DNA of 64,000 nt from positions 62,001 to 126,000 of the forward strand of contig CAVQQQ010000002.1 of the NCBI GenBank assembly GCA_963715025.1, given 5' to 3'. The notes beneath the pieces were generated by a model. That model ran no database searches and had not been told where the DNA came from. It was given only the letters and a program-made list of their open reading frames with translations. The translations under genes were made by a program, and so were the position numbers. Shown piece by piece: positions 9,622-16,020 of the stretch (positions are counted from its first letter, which is position 1; each line of letters starts with the position of its first letter). Source of the DNA: DASSJT01 sp963715025. Lineage in GTDB: Bacteria; Actinomycetota; Actinomycetes; Actinomycetales; Dermatophilaceae.

Positions 9622-10059
9622 ATGGCCGACATGACCTTCCAAGACCTTCCTGACAACGTCCGCGCTGTTCCCCTGACCGAGCCCAGCGTCCAGGCCGACG
9701 TCGTCGACCTCATCCTGGGCGTGGCCGACCGCCGCGGTGGATCGATGGCGATGATGCTCTGCGACAGCGAATGCCGCCCGTTCCAGCCCATCGTGGTCGG
9801 TGGAGTGCCCCACGCTGACGCCGCGGACTGCCTCACGCGGCTCATCGGTCTCGTGGCCCACGTCGTGACCGAGGAGACGGGTTCGGTTCTCATCGCCCGC
9901 GGGCGTCCCGGCGCGAGCACGCCAACCGACGACGACCGCGCGCTGCACCAGCTCGCCATCGACCAGTGTGCCGAGCACGGCATCCGCCTGCTCGGGGCGT
10001 TCGTCGCCACTCCCGCCGGGGTCGCCGCCCTGCCCGAGCCCTTGACGGCCGCCTCGTGA
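9622..10059 (+). CDS. Conserved actinobacterial small protein, possibly RadC/JAB-like fold
   Basis: 145 residues. The pattern MAMMLCDSECRPFQPIVVGG, then a helical segment, then GSVLIARGRPGASTPTDDDRALHQ and GIRLLGAFVATPAG recalls the short actinobacterial proteins that look like RadC/JAB domains (reporting products of ... DRA ... H), but the catalytic HxHxxxxxD set is not evident, so any metalloprotease role is doubtful. ATG 9622 is preferred; the open frame continues upstream inside the preceding gene. Monocistronic; convergent with the 10191 gene. Function unknown. Confidence 0.65.
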   Translation: MADMTFQDLPDNVRAVPLTEPSVQADVVDLILGVADRRGGSMAMMLCDSECRPFQPIVVGGVPHADAADCLTRLIGLVAHVVTEETGSVLIARGRPGASTPTDDDRALHQLAIDQCAEHGIRLLGAFVATPAGVAALPEPLTAAS

Positions 10060-10190
10060 TCCGCGGCCGCATCCCGCCGCCCAGTCGTGACCCGCCGGCG
10101 GTGTGAACGCCCAGACGGCGTCAGGCGGGAGGCGGGTTGTCGAGGGTTCGCTAGTCCCACCCCAGCGCGACGGAATCTTGCGCGCGGCGG

Positions 10191-10658
10191 CTAGCTGAAC
10201 GTCGTCAGGGGCTCGCCGGTCTCCAGCAGTGTCTTGAGCCCACTGAGCACCATCATCCAGCCGGGGCCTGACACGCTCGACGCCGTCTTCGGTGCGCCCT
10301 CGAGCCGGTCATGGGTGACCGTGAGCAGGCAGTAGCCACCATCCTTGGGCTCGATCTCCCAGGTGACCCGGCTGGGCTCTTCCTCGCCGAGTTCGGGGTC
10401 GTACTGCGACTGCCACCCATGGACGAGGCGTCGAGGCGGGTCGAACTCCAGGGTGGGCGAGTCCCCCCAGGTGCTACCGTCCGGGCCCAGGGAGTGGTGC
10501 CGCTCCGGCGTGTTGGTGATGCGCGCGCCGTGGAAGTACCGCTGGGTGAACTCGGGAGTGGTGATGGCTTCCCAGATTCGCTCGGGGGTGGCCTTGATGA
10601 AGACGTGGTAGATCTGCGTCGTCAGGGCGTTGGATCCCTGAGCGATCGTGTCGGTCAT
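10191..10658 (-). CDS. SRPBCC/AHSA1-family protein
   Basis: 155 residues with the activator-of-Hsp90-ATPase-like START fold: YHVFIKATPERIWEAITTPE, then PTLEFDPPRRLVHGW and VTWEIEPKDGGYCLLTVTHD, ending with a GWMMVLSGLKTLLETGE helix. These hydrophobic-cavity proteins typically bind small lipophilic ligands. The start ATG overlaps the stop of the upstream ArsR-type gene (ATGA at 10655-10658), so the two form a tight regulator/effector operon, an arrangement very common for this family in Actinobacteria. Confidence 0.88.
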   Translation of the reverse strand: MTDTIAQGSNALTTQIYHVFIKATPERIWEAITTPEFTQRYFHGARITNTPERHHSLGPDGSTWGDSPTLEFDPPRRLVHGWQSQYDPELGEEEPSRVTWEIEPKDGGYCLLTVTHDRLEGAPKTASSVSGPGWMMVLSGLKTLLETGEPLTTFS

Positions 10659-10975
10659 GACTCCTCCTCGAGGGTCGTCTTGAGGTCGGAGAGCGCCGCG
10701 ACGCGGGGCTCGGCGTACTTGCTGATCCAGCGGTCGTGGATCAGCCGGATGGGCACGGGATTGAGGAAGTGGTGCTTCTCCCGGCCAGATCGGCGGACCG
10801 TGACCAGGCCCGACTCCTCGAGGACCTTCAGGTGCTTCATGACCCCGAACCGGGTCATATCGAGTCCGGCCTCGAGCTCGACGAGCGTGCGGCCGCCACG
10901 CTCGAAGAGCCGGTCCAGCAGAAAGCGTCTCGTGGGGTCGGCGAGGGCCTTGAACACGGCATCGTCGTCTGACAC
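10655..10975 (-). CDS. ArsR-family winged-helix transcriptional regulator
   Basis: 106 residues from GTG at 10975. The wHTH is clear: DAVFKALADPTRRFLLDRLF, then TLVELEAGLDMTRFGVMKHL (recognition helix), then GLVTVRRSGREKHHFLNPVPI (wing). No metal-binding ELCVCDL motif, so it belongs to the non-metal SmtB/ArsR branch that partners SRPBCC proteins. A GTG start is chosen because the conserved domain starts immediately; the ORF remains open upstream to 11071, but that part overlaps a hairpin repeat and a palindrome. AAGGA directly abuts the GTG, so translation may be leaderless or weakly initiated. A perfect inverted repeat just upstream (10987-11006) is the probable auto-regulatory operator. Confidence 0.85.
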   Translation of the reverse strand: MSDDDAVFKALADPTRRFLLDRLFERGGRTLVELEAGLDMTRFGVMKHLKVLEESGLVTVRRSGREKHHFLNPVPIRLIHDRWISKYAEPRVAALSDLKTTLEEES

Positions 10976-10986
10976 TCCTTGAAAAT

Positions 10987-11006
10987 AGGTGACTAAATGG
11001 TCACCT
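10987..11006. promoter_or_regulatory. Putative ArsR operator, inverted repeat AGGTGAC-N6-GTCACCT
   Basis: AGGTGAC (10987-10993) and GTCACCT (11000-11006) are exact reverse complements separated by 6 bases, 11 bases upstream of the regulator's GTG start. Position and symmetry suit an autorepression site. Confidence 0.6.
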
Positions 11007-11042
11007 GTCAAGATGCACGAAGCTCGGAGCGTGGACGAGGCG

Positions 11043-11075
11043 CGGTATGCCGGGTGGCGGCCACCCGGCATACCG
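11043..11075. repeat. CGGCATAC-type palindromic hairpin
   Basis: 15-bp perfect stem (11043-11057 with 11061-11075) and 3-base loop, the same GGTATGCCGGG...CCCGGCATACC core as at 5513 and 8107. It lies between the 3' end of the permease (minus strand, stop at 11095) and the ArsR promoter, so it can terminate the permease operon. Confidence 0.75.
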
Positions 11076-11094
11076 AGCCTTGCGGTGCCCTGCG

Positions 11095-11845
11095 TCAGAG
11101 CTCGCGGACCCGGTCAGCGGCAGCACTGACCGCCACGATCACCACGGCGTAGCCCGCCAGCAGGGCAGCGGCCGCTGCGGGGGCGAGTTGCCCGGGCGCC
11201 GCCTCTCGCGCAAGCACCTCGACAGCGGCGCCGCCGGGCAGCCAGTGGACCAGACCCGGTGACCGGGCCACGAGCGGGACCAGGCCCTCGACCACGAAGG
11301 CCCACATGAGCACCACCCCGACCGCGGCCGCGGTGTTGCGCAGGAGCGAGCCGATCGCCACTCCCAGCACGGCGAGCACCGCCATGAGGGCCACGACGGT
11401 GGCGCACAGCGCCGGGATGCCATGGCGGAGCGGCTCCACGCTCACCTGCTTGCTCGACAGCAGCAGCGCACCTGAACCGAGAGCGACCGCGACCAGCAGC
11501 ACGCCGACCCCGAGCCCGACGAGCGCCAGGGCCAGGGATTTCGCCGCGAGCACCCGGGTCGGACGGGGCTCGGCGAGGCGAGTTGTCAGGACCGTCCCAT
11601 GGGAGAACTCGCATGCGGCGGCCAACAGGCCGAGCAGGAGCATCGCCCCACCAGCGAGCCGGGCAGGTCCGCGCACCAGTTCGGCGAGCGACTCAGGCTC
11701 GACTGCCGGCACGGTGGCACCTGCCGGGTGCGACCGCGACGAGCACCGGCCCGAGGGCGGCATACGCGAGAACCACTGCTGTGGCAGCGAACACGGCCCG
11801 GGTCGTGCGCACCTTGAGCAGCTCGGCGGCGATCAGGGACTTCAT
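11095..11845 (-). pseudogene. ABC-2 type transporter permease, one frameshift
   Basis: Six-helix ABC exporter permease of the LnrN/CcmB-like actinobacterial type, about 249 residues when repaired. The ATG at 11845 gives MKSLIAAELLKVRTTRAVFA and LAYAALGPVLVAVAP; then the frame must shift at the GGG run 11726-11728 (one base too many) to continue AGATVPAVEPESLAELVRGP, followed by membrane helices (GGAMLLLGLLAAACEF; SLALALVGLGVGVLLVAVAL; ALCATVVALMAVLAVLGVA; AAAVGVVLMWAFVVEGLVPL; ALLAGYAVVIVAVSAAADR). The start overlaps the upstream kinase/ABC-tail gene. The lesion is a homopolymer indel and may be a sequencing error. Its ATPase partner is missing except for the C-terminal tail fused to the kinase. 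Confidence 0.78.
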
Positions 11846-13155
11846 GACAGCTCCTTCTGGGTGGCGGGGCCGGCTGCGCCGGCCGCGGTCAGGGAGAGGT
11901 AGACCTCCTCGAGCGAGGACCCCTCGGCCTGCCCGAGGAGCTCGGCCATCGGCTGGTGCGCGACCAGCCGACCGTGGGCGATGATCACGACGTGGCGCAT
12001 CCCCATCGAGAAGCCACCGACCCTGCGCCGTGCAGCACCCGCCAGCGGAAATCTCGCCTCGATCAGCCAGCCCTGCGGGGTCGGCCCGCTGCGGAACTCA
12101 CCGGAGAGCGCGGCAACGCGGGTGCGGAGACCGTCGAGCCCGCGGCCCTGCCCCTCGGCGTTCTCGGGCGCCACGGCACCCAGCGATTGCACCCGGACCA
12201 GGCCAGTATCGTCAGACGCTGCCAGGCGCACCGCCACGGCGGCGTCGGGGGAGTGCTTGATCGCGTTGGTCAGTCCCTCCTGGACCACCCGGTAGGCGCA
12301 CAGCTGGACGCTGGGGGCGGCGTCATCCCAGTTGCCGGTGCGCTCCATGGCGACCGCCACGCCTGCCGCCCGCACGTTCTCGACCAGGGCCGCGACGTCG
12401 CGCACTCCTGGTGAGGGCGGCCGGTGCTCGGGTGCGCCCTCCGCGTCGGCCAGAACGTCGAGCAGCTGGCGCATCTCGCTGATGGCCGTACGGCTGCTCG
12501 ACTCGACGGCCGCCAGAGCCCGCTGCGCCGTGCCCGTCTCGCCAGCCTGCAGCGCCAGCCTGGCGGTGCTCGACTGGACCGCCACTGCGCTGAGCCCGTG
12601 GCCCACGAGGTCATGCAGGTCTCGAGCGATCCGCAGTCGCTCCTCGATGGCCGCCCGCCGTCCGGCCTCGGCCACCCTGCCGCGCTCGGTGCGGAGGAGG
12701 AGCGCGGCGAGGGCAACAACCGCCGTCACGCCGATCAGCAGTGCCAGACCACCCGACTCGTGGGTCAGCAATGCAGTCATGGCCAGGATCGCGACGGTCG
12801 TCGATGCGGCCGCCGCGCTGAGCCGCAGGGCGGTGCGCCGGTCGGCCCCAGATGTGGCCAGCGACCAGATCAGGACCCAGGCCGACCAGGCCGGCACGAG
12901 CCCCTCGATGGCCGCCAGGCTCGCGTAGGACGCCAGCACGCAGCCAGCCACTGGGCGCGGATGCCCCCGCCGCCAGGCAAGCGGGAGACCGGTTCCAAGG
13001 GCGAGGACGGGGGAGAGGGCGGCCAGCAACGGTCCGTCCAGGCCGACATCGGCCTGGCCGACCCGGACTGGCGCCAGATGCAGCAGCACCGCCACCACGG
13101 CCACGGCCCAGTCAGCGGCGCGCGGCCGGCCGTCCCGGCTCGGGTGCACTGCCAC
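11842..13155 (-). CDS. Two-component sensor histidine kinase fused in frame to an ABC ATPase C-terminal tail
   Basis: NarL-type (HisKA_3) sensor kinase with about four to five N-terminal membrane segments, then EERLRIARDLHDLVGHGLSA (phospho-acceptor His), the dimerisation helix (ISEMRQLLDVL) and an HATPase domain (AYRVVQEGLTNAIKHS; GRGLDGLRTRVAAL). After the normal kinase end (RFPLAGAARRRVGGFS, about 12015) the frame continues MGMRHVVIIAHGRLVAHQ...LEEVYLSLTAA, which is the typical C-terminal tail of a drug-export ABC ATPase. The response regulator and the body of the ATPase that should lie between are missing. The start is uncertain: GTG 13155 is used here, but the frame is open to a TTG at 13209 inside a tandem repeat. 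The kinase probably once controlled the downstream exporter. Confidence 0.8.
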   Translation of the reverse strand: MAVHPSRDGRPRAADWAVAVVAVLLHLAPVRVGQADVGLDGPLLAALSPVLALGTGLPLAWRRGHPRPVAGCVLASYASLAAIEGLVPAWSAWVLIWSLATSGADRRTALRLSAAAASTTVAILAMTALLTHESGGLALLIGVTAVVALAALLLRTERGRVAEAGRRAAIEERLRIARDLHDLVGHGLSAVAVQSSTARLALQAGETGTAQRALAAVESSSRTAISEMRQLLDVLADAEGAPEHRPPSPGVRDVAALVENVRAAGVAVAMERTGNWDDAAPSVQLCAYRVVQEGLTNAIKHSPDAAVAVRLAASDDTGLVRVQSLGAVAPENAEGQGRGLDGLRTRVAALSGEFRSGPTPQGWLIEARFPLAGAARRRVGGFSMGMRHVVIIAHGRLVAHQPMAELLGQAEGSSLEEVYLSLTAAGAAGPATQKELS

Positions 13156-13207
13156 TCGCCCATGATGGCGCGGACGGGAGTAACGCGGTGGCGCGCGGCC
13201 GCAAGGC

Positions 13208-13267
13208 AAAGCGGCCCAAGACTAAGCGGCCCAATACAAGGCGGCCCAGGACAAAGCGGCCCAAGAC
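13208..13267. repeat. 15-bp tandem repeat, four copies
   Basis: Units AAAGCGGCCCAAGAC (13208-13222), TAAGCGGCCCAATAC (13223-13237), AAGGCGGCCCAGGAC (13238-13252) and AAAGCGGCCCAAGAC (13253-13267). Units 1 and 4 are identical. A unit length of 15 keeps any frame open, producing spurious Lys-Arg-Pro-rich translations; it lies upstream of the kinase gene. Confidence 0.85.
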
Positions 13268-13341
13268 AGAGGCGAGATGGTACGCGGGGCTGCTCACGGC
13301 ATACCAAGTGCTCACAGCTCACCTGGCCCGGGCCACGATGG

Positions 13342-13569
13342 TCAGTCTGGGGCAGCCGAATAGACCTCCTCGACCCGGGCGCGGTGGTGGTCGCAGAGGG
13401 CGAAGGTCGTCTCGCCTCCGTTCACCTCGCGCACCCGGACCGAGAACATCGCGGGTTCGGCGCACAGCCAGGAGCACAGGCCTTGGGCGCCCTTGGTGCG
13501 CGGGCGGTGCAACGAGGCGTCGAACGGCCGCACCCACAGGACCGCCCGGCCGGTTTGCTCATCTGCCAT
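13342..13569 (-). CDS. Small Cys/His-containing protein of unknown function
   Basis: 75 residues from ATG 13569. It contains two cysteines in CSWLC and a later CDHH, a spacing that could bind a metal such as zinc, within a compact alpha/beta-looking chain (AMFSVRVREVNGGETTFALCD). The sequence resembles small actinobacterial proteins that accompany acetyltransferase or tRNA-related genes, but no family is recognised with confidence. The frame extends upstream to 13659 with an alternative start; the ATG at 13569 starts a clean N-terminus. Confidence 0.6.
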   Translation of the reverse strand: MADEQTGRAVLWVRPFDASLHRPRTKGAQGLCSWLCAEPAMFSVRVREVNGGETTFALCDHHRARVEEVYSAAPD

Positions 13570-13735
13570 GGCCGGAACTAAACCATCCCCGGACGACACC
13601 CGCTCCGCGATGTCGGCCGGGCCGTTCGCTCTGGTTGAGCGGGCCTGAGCGCGGCACAAGGTCGGGTCGGTGGGCCGCGGACGGACAGCGAGTCCACTGT
13701 GTGAGGCGGCGCACAGCAGGCGCCGAGGATTTCAG

Positions 13736-13766
13736 GTAACGGATAGATCACGTTACGCTCGTGACC
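13736..13766. promoter_or_regulatory. GTAACG/CGTTAC inverted repeat upstream of the M23 peptidase
   Basis: GTAACG (13736-13741) and CGTTAC (13751-13756) form an exact inverted repeat with a 9-base spacer, followed by GTGACC (13761-13766), giving three TAAC/GTGAC-like half sites. Cell-wall hydrolase genes in Actinobacteria are often controlled by MtrA through GTAAC/GTCAC-type half sites; assignment to MtrA here is a guess. Confidence 0.35.
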
Positions 13767-13816
13767 TTTGTGCGTCCCCCCGCACGCCTGCTTTGTCCCC
13801 TGCAAGGAAGTACCTC

Positions 13817-14599
13817 ATGAGTTCCACCCCGCCCCGGCGCGACCCGTATCGCGGCCGACATATCGAAGGGCGGCGGCGCCGTTCCCTGTGCCGCGCCTTG
13901 CCGCGTTCGCTGTCCCTGGACACCCTCAAGTCCCAGGTCGTACTGCCTGGCGCGGCTGCCGCCGTCCTCGTCGCAACCGCCACCGGTGCGGCTGCGGCCC
14001 ACACCCTCACGGAGGGGTCGACCTCCCGAGCCCACGCCCTGAGCGCCTCGGCGCAGGCACTCGAGGCGCGCCAGCAGTCGGCCCTGCGGTCCGACCTGGT
14101 GGACCGTCAGGCCTACGCGCAGCGGGCCGCGCGAGACCAGGAGCGCCAGGCGAGCCAAGCGCGCACGGCCGCTGCCAAGTCGGCCAAGGAGGCCGCGGCG
14201 GCCCGGGCCAACCGCTGGGTGCTCCCCGTTGCCCACTACCGCCTGAGTTCCAACTACGGCCCGCGCTGGGGACGCCTGCACGCGGGCATCGACTTCGCCG
14301 CCCCTGTCGGCACGCGGCTGGTCGCCATGCACGCCGGTACCGTCACCTTCGCGGGCCAGCAGAGCGGTTATGGCAACAAGGTCGAGATCCGCTATACCGA
14401 TGGCACGGTCTCCTACTACGGCCACATGAGCTCCATCTCGGTCCGCCAGGGGCAGCGGGTGGCTGCTGGCCAAATGGTCGGCAGGGTCGGGAGCACCGGT
14501 CACTCGACCGGTCCCCACCTCCACCTGGAGATCCACCCCCGCGCAGGGGGACCGGTGAACCCCTACCCGTGGCTGGTCGCCAAGGGCCTGCGCCCCTGA
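13817..14599 (+). CDS. M23-family peptidoglycan endopeptidase (LytM/NlpD type)
   Basis: 260 residues from ATG 13817 (GGAAG six bases upstream). A membrane anchor or uncleaved signal (VVLPGAAAAVLVATATGAAA, about residues 40-60) is followed by an Ala/Gln/Arg-rich coiled coil (residues about 75-130) and a C-terminal M23 domain. The zinc ligands are visible: HAGIDFAAPVG (H and D), then GPHLHLEIHP (HxH). Typical of zinc metallopeptidases that cut peptidoglycan cross-bridges or peptides. The residue order and length match actinobacterial homologues regulated with cell-wall remodelling. Expressed alone; a divergent/convergent small acidic gene follows on the other strand. Confidence 0.9.
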   Translation: MSSTPPRRDPYRGRHIEGRRRRSLCRALPRSLSLDTLKSQVVLPGAAAAVLVATATGAAAAHTLTEGSTSRAHALSASAQALEARQQSALRSDLVDRQAYAQRAARDQERQASQARTAAAKSAKEAAAARANRWVLPVAHYRLSSNYGPRWGRLHAGIDFAAPVGTRLVAMHAGTVTFAGQQSGYGNKVEIRYTDGTVSYYGHMSSISVRQGQRVAAGQMVGRVGSTGHSTGPHLHLEIHPRAGGPVNPYPWLVAKGLRP

Positions 14600-14688
14600 T
14601 CCCGCCCAAAGACGGAGCGGTGGCCTGACGCTGGCCATGGCCGGCGACGGATAGGGTGGTCTGAGGCGAGCCTTGCGTGGCCGCGGGT

Positions 14689-14898
14689 TTACTCGTCCGC
14701 GGGTCCGTAGGGATAGTCCTCGGTCTCCTCGACCGGCACTGACTGCTCGAGCAGGTCGGCCTCGTTGGCCGCGTCGCGAGAGAAGTCCGGCTCCTCCTCG
14801 GGGAGGGGCTCGCCCTCCGCTGGCGTCGCGTCCTCGTCCTGGCGCTCCAGGAGCTCCTCGGGGTCGGCAAGAGGGACGTCAAAACTGGACTCGCTCAT
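14689..14898 (-). CDS. Small acidic protein of unknown function
   Basis: 69 residues, about a third Asp/Glu, few aromatics, probably disordered: it ends EETEDYPYGPADE. The start ATG at 14898 has a good ribosome-binding site (GGAGG 7-11 bases upstream on the minus strand). Similar small acidic ORFs are common near cell-envelope genes of Micrococcales; no function can be assigned. Confidence 0.65.
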   Translation of the reverse strand: MSESSFDVPLADPEELLERQDEDATPAEGEPLPEEEPDFSRDAANEADLLEQSVPVEETEDYPYGPADE

Positions 14899-15088
14899 CG
14901 TTCCTCCTTCGGTCCGCGGGAGACCATTGTCCCGCGGACCCGGCAACACCGCGCCCTGCAGGGCGCTTCGGGTTCGCGGAACCGCCTGCGGCTCGGCAGC
15001 AGCACCCGATGGCCCGGGTGACTTGCTCCCGCGGTAGCGGCCCGGTGATCTCGTTCCGCGCTGTCGCGACCGGCCCGCTCGGAATGCG

Positions 15089-15895
15089 TCAGAAGGTGGG
15101 ACCGGCCCGGACGATCGGCCGCAACCGCTCCCATTCTGCCGCCAGCCCCAGCTCGGTGCCGATCTCCAGAAGGGTCGAGGCAAAGAGGGCGCCCGACTCG
15201 GTGAACCCGGGGTGGACGTGCCCGAAGACTTCGAGCGTCACGATGCCGTAGAGCCGGGCCCAGGCGCGCTCGAAGGTCCAGATCATTCCGGGCGTCACCT
15301 CGCCGAAGCCGTCGGTGACCTCGGCGGGCTTCACCGCCTCCTGCAGCACCTCGAGGACGGCCGGGTCGAGCTCACCGTCCGTGGGGACGTGGAAGTGGTA
15401 CTTCGCCCAGAGGCGGCCGAAGATCTCGCTGAAGAACGCAGCGAACTGATGGGCTCCGTTGTCCGCCGCGCACGGGGCGAGAACAGCGGTGATGGGGTCG
15501 CGCGGTGCGCCAGGCACGTCGCGCGCCTCGTCCGGGACCGGGGTCGCGAACACCATGCGGAACTCGGTCGGGTGCGAGAGTGCCCAGGCGCGGAATGCGG
15601 TGGAGGCCGCGACGATCTGCGCGGCGGGATCGTCTGCCGGGTGGGCGTCGCGGGCCGCAGTCATGGCGTCGACGACGTCGCTGAAGATCGAACGCGCGAC
15701 CAGGAGAAGCAGTTCGGCATAGCTGTCGACGTACCGGTACAGAGCCGGTGCCGTCATGCCCATCTCCGCCGCGATGGCCCGCAGCGACAGGTCGTCAGGG
15801 GAGGACTGCATCAGCCTGCGGGATACCTCGACGATCTCGTCGAAGGTCGCCTGGCGCTGCCGCTCGCGACGTGTGGGCGTGGCCGCTGCCGTCAT
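15089..15895 (-). CDS. TetR-family transcriptional regulator with WHG-type C-terminal domain
   Basis: 268 residues. The N-terminal HTH is clear (TFDEIVEVSRRLMQSSPDDL, then LSLRAIAAEMGMTAPALYRYV with the recognition helix TAPALYRYV). The ligand-binding part contains AFRAWALSHPTEFRMVFATP, characteristic of the TetR_C_33/WHG group. It is divergent from the MMPL exporter gene at 16021, with operator-like inverted repeats in the 125-bp gap, so it most likely represses that exporter and itself. Confidence 0.9.
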   Translation of the reverse strand: MTAAATPTRRERQRQATFDEIVEVSRRLMQSSPDDLSLRAIAAEMGMTAPALYRYVDSYAELLLLVARSIFSDVVDAMTAARDAHPADDPAAQIVAASTAFRAWALSHPTEFRMVFATPVPDEARDVPGAPRDPITAVLAPCAADNGAHQFAAFFSEIFGRLWAKYHFHVPTDGELDPAVLEVLQEAVKPAEVTDGFGEVTPGMIWTFERAWARLYGIVTLEVFGHVHPGFTESGALFASTLLEIGTELGLAAEWERLRPIVRAGPTF

Positions 15896-15946
15896 TCCAT
15901 CTCCCTCCCGGTCCGGCGCCTCCGGCCCAGTGTTCCGTATAAACCC

Positions 15947-15988
15947 TTGACAACTGAGTTTACACCCTTCACTGTAAACAGTGTAAAC
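15947..15988. promoter_or_regulatory. Divergent TetR/MMPL control region with GTTTAC/GTAAAC repeats
   Basis: GTTTAC (15958-15963) and GTAAAC (15974-15979) are an inverted pair with a 10-base spacer, and GTGTAAAC recurs at 15981-15988. A TTGACA hexamer sits at 15947-15952 just before the repeats. The low local GC and symmetry suggest a TetR operator overlapping a promoter. Confidence 0.5.
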
Positions 15989-16020
15989 GGTGGTTATGAG
16001 CAGTCACGAAAGCGAGAGCC

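Noticed and set aside
10987..11006. A second ArsR operator copy elsewhere
   Set aside because: No other copy of the AGGTGAC/GTCACCT palindrome noticed nearby.
13186..13290. Plus-strand Lys/Arg/Pro-rich peptide from the 15-bp repeat (KRPKT-like)
   Set aside because: Any 15-bp repeat stays open; no start signal and it overlaps the minus-strand gene.
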